Shown here piece after piece: positions 42,224 through 53,500 of a DNA stretch of 64,000 nucleotides. Source of the DNA: Flectonema sp. DT1601 (Eukaryota > Euglenozoa > Diplonemea > Diplonemida > Diplonemidae); NCBI GenBank assembly GCA_964019425.1, contig OZ025810.1:806001-870000 (forward strand). The letters run 5' to 3'. A program made the translations under genes and the position numbers. Position 1 is the stretch's first letter. Every line of letters starts with the position of its first letter. A model generated the notes under the pieces. It was not told the DNA's origin, made no database searches, and saw only the letters and a list, made by a program, of their open reading frames with translations.

Positions 42224-44469
42224 TTAAAAAAAAAAAATTGTTTTTTCAGGTTCTTTTCCATCTTATTGCTATCGCTTTTTTTTTTTTTCCTTCTTTTTTT
42301 TTCTCGTCACAGCAATGTTTTGGGAGCTGTGAAAAGACAAAAGTAGACGAATTTAGAGACTCAGCAACCCACCCCTCACCATTAGATAGGCTTATCAAGG
42401 TGCCGGTTCTTGCGTGTCTATGCAGTTTCCGAAAGCCCTATGAGAATCTTGTCTTGTGAAAGGGGTTTTACCCTAGTCTGTGTTTTCTAATTCTGAAAAA
42501 AAAAAAAAAAAAAAAATATTAAGTCTTTTCACATTATGCTTTTACAACTACTGGAAAAAATAACCTTGGTTAAAAAAAAAAAAGATTGCAATAGGCTTTG
42601 ATTTTTTACAAAGAATGGAAAAGAACCAAATATGAAACTCACTTGGGCCACTTACATGGTGTCCCTCGATAGCACCCTAACTCGCGCGCTTACTAACTCG
42701 TGCCTTGATTGAAAGATTAAAATGGCTATGGCAAAATATGCTTGCAATACTACGGGCTAATTATTAGGTGCAAGAAAATAGGTGTTGTGCATGTTTTTTT
42801 TCTGTTGGCACACATTACAGTCACTGGGTCTTGCTCTGCTGAATTCCAAGTTTTTCTATATTTTTTTTCTTTTTTTCTCTCAAAAGAATTACAAATCGTA
42901 CCCAAAAAAAAGTAATCGATAAAAAAAAACAAAAGTTTCTTTTAAAAAAAAAAAAAAAAAAAACTTTTGTAACACCTTTATGTCATTGTAAATGATTAAA
43001 GGGAATGGCAGGGGGGGGTGAATTGAATAAAGTCAACAATGTATACTACTCATCACCGATTCAGGTGTATTTCTGCATCCTAGAGTATTATTTATGTAAG
43101 GCTTTTTTTCTTTTATTCTTCCCTCGCTCTCTTTCTTCCAGTAAGAGAAAAATCCTGGTTTCCGATTAACAACCACGTCTTATTTTTTTTTTATTTTATT
43201 TTTATTTAGTCGTAACAATTAGCTTAGTTTTTTTTTTCCAACTTGTTGATGTTGTTTTTTTTTTTTTTTTTTTTTTAGCTATATTGGATTATTCCAGCTT
43301 CACTTACTGATGAAAAAAAAAATCTCAACTGGAAACGAGCCGATATCAAAAAAAAAAAAAAGGTTTATATGTGTGCGGCGTTCATTTTTTTTTTAATTCT
43401 TTTTTCTCACTCGATCGCCTGCTGATCTTGCTGATGTTTTTTTTTTTTTTTTTGGCTTCTTAACTCCCTTAAGAAACTTCGTTACATCGATTTCCCATTC
43501 TTCCCCTTTCTCACTCGGCACACACAAGAATAACGTAAAAATAAATAAAATAAAATAAAGAAACTATGAAAATAACAAGTCGGGGATTTTATAAAAAAAA
43601 AAAAAAAATAATAAAAAAATAAATAAATAAATAATATAAATTAATAGCAGTTACAGGTAAGGTATTGTCTTTTTTAAGAAATAACAATAATATAGTGAGG
43701 GCAGTTTAATACTTCAATTCTCTGTAGTCAAAGCGGTGAGACAGAGAGGCGAGTTCCTGTAGTATGATTTATTTATTTCGTTTTAACGCACTTGTTCTCA
43801 CTGGATAGGTGCTTTCCTTTCACCCTGCATCTTGTTGTCTCATTCTGACTGCATTCTTAGTTTTTCCCCGTTTTTTTCTTTTTTTTATTATTGCCCCGTC
43901 CCTCATTATTTACTTGTTTTTGCGGTCTAAGTAGCGTTCCCGCTGCTCTGATTGTTCTTACTGGGTCCCTTTTGTTGTGGGATTATTTTAGTGAATATGG
44001 AGGTAAGGTGATGTGTCTGTCACTGTCGGGTCTATTGTTGTAAGCTTTATTGCAAAGAAAGAAAAAAAAAAAAAAAAAAAAAAAAAGAAAAAGAAGAGAA
44101 AGGAAGACTTGACTGCTATAGTTCTCATTGCTTTCTCTCAATTCATCTAGCCTCGTTAGTTTCTTTTTTTTTTTTTTTTTTTTAAAAATATCTTTTTTTT
44201 TTGCTTCGTATCCTTGTTGTTCGCAAACTTGCTTGAATTTTCTGATGTACTTAGTGTGCTCGCGTATATTGAAAAGAAGTACTTTCCCGTTAAGATGTAT
44301 TCAAGTGTTGTTGCGTTCATGCATGTTGTATACCAAGAAGCTGCTTTTTTCCCCCAATTCTTTCTTATTCCCATCTTTATCCGACAAATTCTTTTGTTCC
44401 AAGGCGAATGAAAACAAGTGAACGGTGTTATTTTTTAAAAGATTTTTTTTTTTGAAATCCATTGGAGGA

Positions 44470-44652
44470 ATGCTGGAAGGAGATTCTCGAAAGAGAATAA
44501 TTCTTCAGAATAAACGAGAAGGAAAAAACCGGCTGTCGCCGATTACCCACGAATGGTGTCCAACCTACATGGAAAAGGCGACTACTTACTGGCTCGTGTT
44601 GTTCTTATCTATTCCTCCTAAGCCGACATTAAAATTTTCAAAAAAAAAATAA
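44470..44652 (+). CDS. Possible 60-residue protein, unknown
   Basis: ATG 44470 opens a frame of mixed composition (MLEGDSRKRIILQNKREGKN...) in a gap otherwise full of homopolymers. It includes a hydrophobic stretch (YWLVLFLSIPP) that could be a membrane segment. It ends in an A run encoding lysines. No family recognised and no clear acceptor nearby. Chance cannot be excluded. Confidence 0.2.
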   Translation: MLEGDSRKRIILQNKREGKNRLSPITHEWCPTYMEKATTYWLVLFLSIPPKPTLKFSKKK

Positions 44653-45620
44653 ATTTGGTCTTCGTAGAAGAAGAAGAGATCAGCCGACTGCCTCCAAACA
44701 AAAAATTAAAAAAAAACAAATGAGAGCGCAATGAGAACACGTACATTTTTTTTAAAAAACAAAAAAAAATCTATTCTTTTTTTCTTCTTTTTTTTACCAC
44801 CTCCTCTACTTCTCCGAACACTCAACAGATTAAAACAAAGGGGTCCATTCCCCAGGCTACAGATAATCAGCAGCTGCACAATACAACTGAATAGAGTTAT
44901 AAATTGTGAGGAATAACAATCCGCAGCGATAGGTCCAGCTTGGAGCTTAATAAGAGCAACTCGCACAAGGAACTACGTATGTAATTCACTTCCTTTCTTT
45001 TTATTTCTCATAATTAGTATTGTTCACAGCTTTGCTGTGTGTTTTTTTTCTTTTTTTTCTTTCATTTCTCCTTCTTTTACCTTTTATCATTCAACGTTGG
45101 ATTCTCGATTTCGATGAGTAGCTTCGTTGTTAGTAGTGTGCCTTGGGCTGCAGATAAAAAAATAAATAATACTGACGGAATACGATTAGCGTGATGTTTA
45201 CAAGTGTTGGTCCTTGTTATATTATTATTATAATGATTATTTCTTTTTTTTTTTTTTTTTTTTTTGGGTCCCCCCCCTCCCTCTCCGTTCTTCCCTCCAT
45301 TCTCTAAGTTTATTATTATCGTCTTGTTGTGCCTTTTCACCTCCCCTTCTTTATAAAAATGATTATTTTTTCATATATAAATACTTGTGTCAATTTTCCT
45401 CAATGTTTTTGACCTGGCATTTATATCCATAGCACATGCTGCGGTTTGCAGTTGTTGTACTGCAGCAGTTTGTTACCCGTTGTTTTTTTTTTCTTCTTTT
45501 TTTGTTTCCTTTTTGCTACGTGTGCATTTCTTTTTTTTAAAAACCAGTTGTGGTCATGCTTTATGTTTCTAAAAAAAAAAAAAAAAAAAAGAAAAATAAC
45601 GAACCATAACACCACTCTAT

Positions 45621-45678
45621 GAGCGTGACTGGGCCAGGCAACAGTATTAGCTGAAGCCGGTAAGAGCCCAGTCATGCG
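45621..45678. ncRNA. Candidate hairpin RNA
   Basis: TGACTGGGC (45626-45634) pairs perfectly with GCCCAGTCA (45666-45674). The stem extends by GCG/TGC pairs outward to about 12 pairs and closes a 31-base loop. It sits in a short non-homopolymer island bounded by A runs. Size would fit one arm of an H/ACA-type RNA, but no box element is certain. Strand unknown. Confidence 0.3.
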
Positions 45679-45871
45679 TGATTTACAAATTAATAGAAAA
45701 AAAAAAACGAAAAAAACGAAAAAAAAAACTAATATTAGTATAATTATCATCGAGATGAGAAAAGAAGCGCTTGTCTATTCTTAGCCTTGTAGAATAAAAA
45801 AAAAAAAAAATAAATAAAAAAAATAATCCAGTTGAATGGCGAGAGACGGGGCAAGTCACCAACGGCGATGA

Positions 45872-45904
<33 letters not shown>

Positions 45905-45950
45905 TTTAAATTTTTCTTAAAAAAACTTTGACGAATTAATCGGTGGGAAA

Positions 45951-46042
45951 GGGGAGGTCAATAATTAGCTTTGCTGCTTGCTAATGGCTTTGGGGAATGA
46001 CAGTCTTTGCACGAATGTGCGTCGTACACCAATAACCTCCCC
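45951..46042. ncRNA. Candidate structured RNA, three-stem
   Basis: An outer 8 bp stem GGGGAGGT (45951-45958) / ACCTCCCC (46035-46042) encloses two perfect hairpins: ATTAGC/GCTAAT (45964-45969 with 45980-45985) and GCAC/GTGC (46009-46012 with 46017-46020). Total length is 92 bases in a mixed-sequence island. The arrangement is cloverleaf-like, but there is no tRNA T-loop or D-arm consensus, so I do not call it a tRNA. It could be a small nuclear or nucleolar RNA. Strand unknown. Confidence 0.4.
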
Positions 46043-46315
46043 TGCATCCATTCAGTTGTCGCAACATAGAAAACGCTAATTGGATCTCCCTACCCACTTG
46101 ATGGTGAAATTCGTTTTGATGGTTTTTTAAGTACCTTCCACGTTATATTCATAATTTCATTATTTTTTTTTTCCTTTCTTCTCATTAAATGCTCTGTTTT
46201 TGGAGTCAATTTTTTTTTTTTTTTTTTTTTTCCCCTTTTTTTTTTTTTTTCCCTCCTTTTTTTTTTAAAATTGCATTGCCTTTTCTTAAATAATCGAAAA
46301 CGAGAAAGGGTGTTA

Positions 46316-46354
<39 letters not shown>

Positions 46355-47533
46355 TATCTTTTCTTAACAAGGCTTTCGTTATGAGTGCCATTTCTTTATC
46401 GCGGAGTAGACGAAAAGAAAAAAAAAAAAAAAAACAAAAAATAAAGAGAATGGGGGAGAAAAGAAAAAAAAAAAAGTAAAGACGGGAATAATTAAAAATA
46501 TACGATCCTCACATTCGTCATCGCTTTCTCAATCGGTTGTTTTCAGTCTCTCGTTGTCCTCGTGGCTGGGCTGAATATGATTGGTAGTGTTGGGGGCTGT
46601 TTCTTTTTTATATTTCTTTTTTTTCTTTTTCTTTTTCTTTTTCTTTTTCTCTTTTTTGTTTTTTTTGTTGTTTTTTTGTTTTTTCTCTTGCAATAGTCCC
46701 TTTTTCATCCCCCTCCTTTTATCCCCCCTCTTGGAAAAAAAAAGAAAGAAAGTCTCTCGGGGAAAAAAAATAAATAAACATAAGCATTTGTATCTTGGCA
46801 TTCCTTTATATAATTTAAAAAAAAAAAAAAAGGAACGACAGAGTTATCCCTATCAATGCTTCATGTTTAGCAACGTGGATCTGAATCTTACTTTAGGGAC
46901 GTCAATCAAAAAAAAAAAAAAAAAAGTATTGTTTCTGTTGCAATGATTTCCTCTTTTTTCTTTCTTTGTTTCTTTTCATTTCTTTTCTTTTCTTTTCTTC
47001 CTCCTTTCCACTCAAAGATAAATACTACAAAAAAAAAAAAAAAAAACGGTTTATATTGCTGTTTTTATAAAGAGGAGTGGAAGGGGGGGTGTCATGGGGG
47101 GGATTTACATTGGAATGAAAGATTCTTCTCCTCCCCTTCATTGCGTACTTCCCATTCTTTATTTTCTTTTTTTCCACTTCCTCCCACCTTCCTCGAAAGT
47201 TGTTTTTTTTCTTTATCAGAATTAGTCGTAGTGATCGTAGTCCAGTTCACCGCAATGCTTCATGATATTTATTCATTTTTCAGTTATATAAAAACAAAAA
47301 AAAAATTATATGTAGTAAATTAGGGAAATACAACAAATAACACATTTACTGAACGATTCTGTATCTTACTTTACGTTTCCTTCTCAATACAGAAAGAAGG
47401 GGTTTGTTTGGGGGTTAGAAGGAGAGATTATTTTCTTCTTATTAAAATTTCCCAAAAAAAAAAAGAAAATTTCCCTTCTCGTTGATTAAAAAAAACACAA
47501 TAACAACGACCAACTTTGCTGCTTAAAAGTTGT

Positions 47534-50500
47534 ATGGAATGCGGAGAAATATGGAGCGAGTTTCAACAAAAGAGAGTGAGAGTGCTGTATGTTGGAACGA
47601 GACCAGGTCATTTCCGAAGTATAACAAAAGCACTATCAGCAGCAGAGGACACAGATAGAATAGAAGTATCAGGTGGTAAGTACATAGAATCAATCGTTAT
47701 TACAAAATCTATTGAAGTCGTAGCAAGTGATGGAGAGACTCCAGAAATCGGATATCGAGGGACAGTTATTGCTTTTGTTGGAAACACCAAAGCTAAGTTA
47801 ATTGGTATCGAGGTAATACAACACGATAAAAGTAGAGAACACAGCGTTATTACGGTGTCTGATGGATCCCCTTACATAGCTGAATGCATTTTCCCATCGA
47901 TACTAATCACGGGATCGTCAACACCCACCGTCGTAAACAATAAAATAAACGGAGCAATCCTCAGCTCTGGAATCTGCCTACGAGGAAAATCAGGAGGTAT
48001 TTTTCGACATAATCGAGTTCACTCTCATGAGTGTTACTGCATCGATCTTGATAATTGTGGTGAAACTATTTTCGAAGATAACCGCATCTGGTCACCCGAA
48101 ACAGAGACGAGGTACTATTCAAAAACAGCTCAAAAGAATAGAGGATCGGGAGTGATCCTTATCTCAGCAAGGAAAAGTGGAAAACAATGTGAACCAACAT
48201 TTAAAAATAACTACATCTCAGACTGCGGAGAGACATGTATGTTACAGCAATCACCATTCTGTAAAGGAGAGAAGGAATTCAGATCCATGATAACTTTAGC
48301 AAACGATTCAGGGGGTCTGTTTGAATTGAATGATATCTCTGGTGGTGTCACAGGAGTTCGTATATCAGCTGGGTGTACTACAAAGTTTGTGTCAAATACG
48401 ATTTCAAGAACTGATTCCACGGGAATAGTATGCGAAGCGGAATCGCTGTCAGATATAACCAACAATACATTTCATGATTGTAGGCAAACAGCTCTTCATG
48501 TGTTAGGTGACAACGTCTTATCAGGAAACACGATATCTGGACCGTTAACAGGCAACGGCATCACCATCAGTCAAAATGCATCTGCCACTGTAAGAGAAAA
48601 TATAATCACTTCTGTTGCAAAAATTGGAATAAAAATATCATCAAAAGGAGAACCTTTAATACAAAAGAATGAAATTAGAACGAGTTGTGGTCCTGGAATT
48701 CTACTTGACGGTACAAACAATCCATTGATTGATAATAATGTTCTCTTAGATGGTGTTTTACATGGAATCGTTGCTGTAAACGGTGCTAAAGGAGAAATAA
48801 CAAATAATACCGTTGTGGGATCAGCTGGAGCAGCCATTGCTGCATTGAACAGAGCAAGACCGACCTGTATCGGTAATAGACTTGTTTCTTGTGTAGAAGG
48901 AATACTGTGTTGTGAATATGCATCTGGATCTTTTTCAGAAAATATTATTGACTCGTGTCAGAATGGGTTGTTTGTTACGAAGGGTGGGAATCCAAAAGTT
49001 TTTGAAAATCAAATTATGAAATCAGCTCAACACGGAATCAAAATATCAGACAAAGGATTGGGATTTATCTCTGCCAACAACATAATAAGTTCCAAGGTCA
49101 ACGGTATTGATTTATCGAGGTATGCAGATCCAGTCATATCAGACAATGAAATCCATCGAAGTGGTGATAGCGGCATCAAAATTCACGATAACTCATTCGG
49201 ATCTATAATAAATAACAACATTCACAGCAACACAATTCATAATATTATTTGTTCTGAAAATTCAACTCCGTCTGTTAGACGAAATTCAATTACGACTTGT
49301 ACAGTTGGAATTGGTATAACAATATGCGATGGTGGTCTTGGAAAATTTGAAAAAAACAAACTAACGGAACTATCTCACGGGATCATAGTAAAGGGTTCTA
49401 AAAGTAATCCGTTCATAGCATCGAATGTGATCCGAAAATCGTCAAAAGTAGGTATCTTACTGTGTGATAAATCCTCAGGTCTGGTTTGCAATAATAAGAT
49501 AGTTGACTCAAACACAGTTGGTGTGATTATTAAGTCTGGAGCCTGTACGATCTTTGAAAAAAATATTATTCAAGAAAAAGTTCATGGTGTATTAATAACT
49601 TGTAAAAACACATCACCAACAATAACAAAAAACAACATAACGAATTGTGGAGGTCCAGCAATGGTCTCACGCGAACATTCAAATCCATTTGTTACCAACA
49701 ATATTTTTACTGGTTTGTGATTTTTTTTTCTCTTTTTTTTTTCTTTTCTGTGACAAAGTTTCTAAAAAAAACAAACAAACAAACAGGCAATCTCAGTGAT
49801 GCTCTTCTCATAGAAGACCATGCCACGGGAACCTACGAACACAATGATTTTGTTGGTAATTTCGTTGGTATTGCTGTCGCAAACTACGGATGTCCAAAAA
49901 TACGTCAAAACACCATTTCTGGATCAACTGGAGCAGCTGTTGAAGTTAGAAAATTCGGAGAAGGTTTAATCACCGCAAACAACATTCAAAACAGCGCGGT
50001 GGGTTTACAATGTGCTGGTCAAACAGGTGAAGCCATTGTAATAAAAAATCAAATTAGCAGTAATACGTATGGAGTTAAATGTTTTCGTGAAGGTACCAAC
50101 AATGGTGAAAAACAAGGACTCCTACAACTACGAGAAAATGACATATCCGGATCGGCAATGATCAACATGTTAATAGAATGCTATGGACACTGCACTGCTA
50201 CGGGTAATATTATTTCAGGAGCTCCCATTGGAGTCTTATGCAGGCAACATGGTTTTGGGTTTTTCACTGAAAACACCATCGAGTCTCATAGCACATGCAG
50301 CTTTAAAGTTACATCAGGTGGTACTCCAACAGTGGCAAACAATACTATCCGCGGATCAGAAATCGGAATTGACATCACAGAAGGTGGTGAGGGATGTTTT
50401 GATAACAACACAATCACTGGTAATGGTATTCAATTTAGAGTTTCTCGCATGGGAAATCCAAAAGTAACGAATTGCGACATGAATGACAGTTCTGGTTCTG

Positions 50501-53500
50501 GAATTGTAATTCAACACAAGGGAAGTGGAACCTATGAAAATAATAAAATGTGTCGCAATGCATTCTCTGGACTTGAAATTGAAAAAGAATCGAATCCGAT
50601 AGTACGCAACAACATCATCAGCAACAACAACAATCATGGAATCGTAGTCCACGAATTTGGACTTGGCGTGCTAGAGGGAAACACTATAAAAGGAAATGCG
50701 CAAGCTGGAATTTTAATCAGCCAAGCAGGTCGTCCTTCAGTAACCCAAAACACGATTAACGGCAACGAAAATGGAATCCTTCTCCAACGAGAAGGATATG
50801 GTTACATCACTGGTAATGTTATCTTTAATAATTCAGTTGCGGGGATTTCTTTAGAAGGTGGAGGTGATCCACTTATTGAAGGAAACGATATCTTTCACGA
50901 ACCCATCGGAATCAGGAATCACTCTGCTAAAGCTCAAATAACAAAAAATAGAATACGAGAATGTCGAATTGGCATCACCAATGAAAACCGTGCAGCACCA
51001 GACGTATCTTGTAACAATTTTCGAGATAATGCTATTGCGTGTATGGTTGGAAACGGAGGGAAAGGAAATTTTTCAGAAAATAACTTCTCATCAAACGAAA
51101 TTGCTATTGAAGTTTCAACAAGGGGATCACCAACTATTTCAAACAATGTCATTATAGGCAGCTGTTCTGGCATGTCAGGACAACAAGGAATTGGCATACA
51201 CATCACTGGAGGCTTAGGCAGCTACATAAAAAATAATTTCTCTAAACTGGAACACGGCATTCTAACATCAACAGAGAGCGTTCCTTGGTCTGATACTCAA
51301 TCACCAGCACAGTCACCTTCTGGTAGTTTAAGCAGCCCGATCCCATCTATATCATGTATTAAGGATAATAAGTTTTTTGATAATTGTTTTGGGATAACAT
51401 GTACGGATTCAGCCACGGCTTTGATTTCAAAAAATAATTTTACAAACAACAAATGTGCTGGGGTTTGTAGCAAAGGAAATTCAGATCCGACGATTGTTGA
51501 AAATATGTTTGAAAATGAAGTGATCGGATATAGAATTGAAGGTGGCGCAACTGGAACTTGTTCCAGCAATATTTTTCTAAAAACTCAACTTGGGTTGCAT
51601 ATAAGTGGTTCAGAAGGCTCACCTGAAGTCAATCATTGCAAATTTATCGACAATCAAGAAGGAATAACAATAGAACAAAAAAACAACGCAACCATATCAA
51701 ACTGTCTATTCGATTCAAACAACATTTCCGGACTAACAAGCAGTTCAGGAGCAATGCCTACCATCGATAATTGTTTATTTATGAATCACTTTTGTATTAC
51801 AGAAGACTTAGAAACACCGTTATCACCGAAATCGCAATCAGCAGCAGCGAACCCTGTTGGAGTGTTATGTATTAGGGGTGGTAGGGGTCATGTCAAGCAA
51901 TGTGTTTTTATAAGAAATAGCATAGGCATCCACATTAAATCTCACGCAGAGCCGGTCATCAGTAATAATTGGTTGCTTCAAAATAGCATTGCCGCAATCA
52001 TGTCTTCGGATTACGGTCGTGGAATTGTTCGTCAAAATACAATAGAAGAGAACGTCGTTGATATTGCTGCTGGATTTAGTTGTGAAACCTTATTCAAACA
52101 CAACACGTTGACCAGTATTATGGCTGTTGAGGCACTTGAGAATGCTCAAGCAACGTTCATTGAAAACATTATATCTGGAAAAATAATAATAAAAAGAAAC
52201 AGCGATCCGACTTTCACCGAAAACCATATCATTTTTAATGGAGTAATTATTCATCACGATGGGTTAGGATGCTTTTCTAAAAACGTGTTTATGAAAATGT
52301 CAACATCAGCTACAGACGCAATGATGGAAATTCTCGGAGGACGACCTCGTGTTTTCGCAAATACATTTCTATCTCTTCAACGAGGAGTTCAGTTCGGTCA
52401 ATACGGAGGAGGTCATTTCACTCAAAATAACTTTTTGAGTTGTAAAACCGCTATGGAAGTTAAAGAAGGAGGAATTCCTCATGTGGGTAATGGAAACTTA
52501 TTTTCTGGTTGTGAAAAGGGAATGCTATTCAGTGGAGAAGGTGCCGAAGGAGTCGTTGAAGGATGTGATTTTTCGAATAACAACGTTGCAGTCACCATTG
52601 AAAACAAGTCCAATCCAACTCTTAAATTTGTTACTATTTTCGACTGTAAAACTGGAGTCATAATATCAAAAGAAGGTAAAGGATCTCTCTATGATTGCAA
52701 CGTGTTCGATAACACTCTTAGTGGTGTTGTTGTTGAATCTGGTTGTCATCCATCTCTGTTTCGTTGTAGACTCTCATCAGCATTGGAATCTGGTGCCCTT
52801 CATCGAGAACCAAATGCTCATGGTACGTATGAGGATAATAAGATTAGACATCAGTTTAGTCCTGTTTCTCAAAAACGACCTCAGTTGAAAGAACGACAAG
52901 ATGGTTTTAAACAACATTCAAGAACAGTAAAAAAACATCAAACTGAAGCAGAAAAAAAAATATCACAGATGACACAACAATCGACTGAGTCAACAAAAGA
53001 GTTGCAAAAACTTCTATCAGAATGGGGTGTTAGTAAATCACATACAGCAACTCATATCAGATCACCTCGTTCTAGGAAAGTTTCACTTGTTAGAATCCCG
53101 TCTATGAGAGCCGTGACATCTGTTGGTAAACTATTCGTATCAAAAAGACACGCTTCACTCCCTGCGGTTGCTATTTCTGCGAGAGAAGATGCTGTTTCTC
53201 CTTTAGTCTCACCAAAACCAAGGCCGCTCGTTGTGAATTCATCCTCACCCAAGTCTCCAGGAGATCAGCCTAAAAGGTCTCTTGCTAGAAGGCAGACCTA
53301 TACTAGTTTAGGTTCTCGTGATAAGGTTGATAAACCGTTGTCGGATTCAACAAAAAGACTACTTATTGAAACTCCTGCGAAACCACTGTCAGACACTCCT
53401 TTAAGACAATCGTCAAGAAGGGTGTCGTGGAATGCCAGAAAAGAATCAAAAACACCTTCCGCACCTGAAAAACGACACAGCCAACTATCGACATTAGGTG

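Larger units (their letters stand above)
42181..47533. other. 5.3 kb gap without a convincing protein gene
   Basis: Mostly homopolymers and short simple repeats (T runs at 42187-42218 and 43255-43276; CTTTTT repeats around 46617-46650). Islands of mixed sequence lie at 42310-42470, 42640-42770, 44450-44640, 45600-45690 and 45945-46130. The last two contain inverted repeats, listed separately, and may be RNA genes. An acceptor (CTCAATACAG, 47392) lies 141 bases before the next ATG. Confidence 0.55.

Noticed and set aside
45951-46042. tRNA gene
   Set aside because: The closing stem and cloverleaf-like outline are present, but there is no T-loop (GTTCRA) or D-arm GG and the spacing is wrong. 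No other tRNA-like sequence was recognised in the window.
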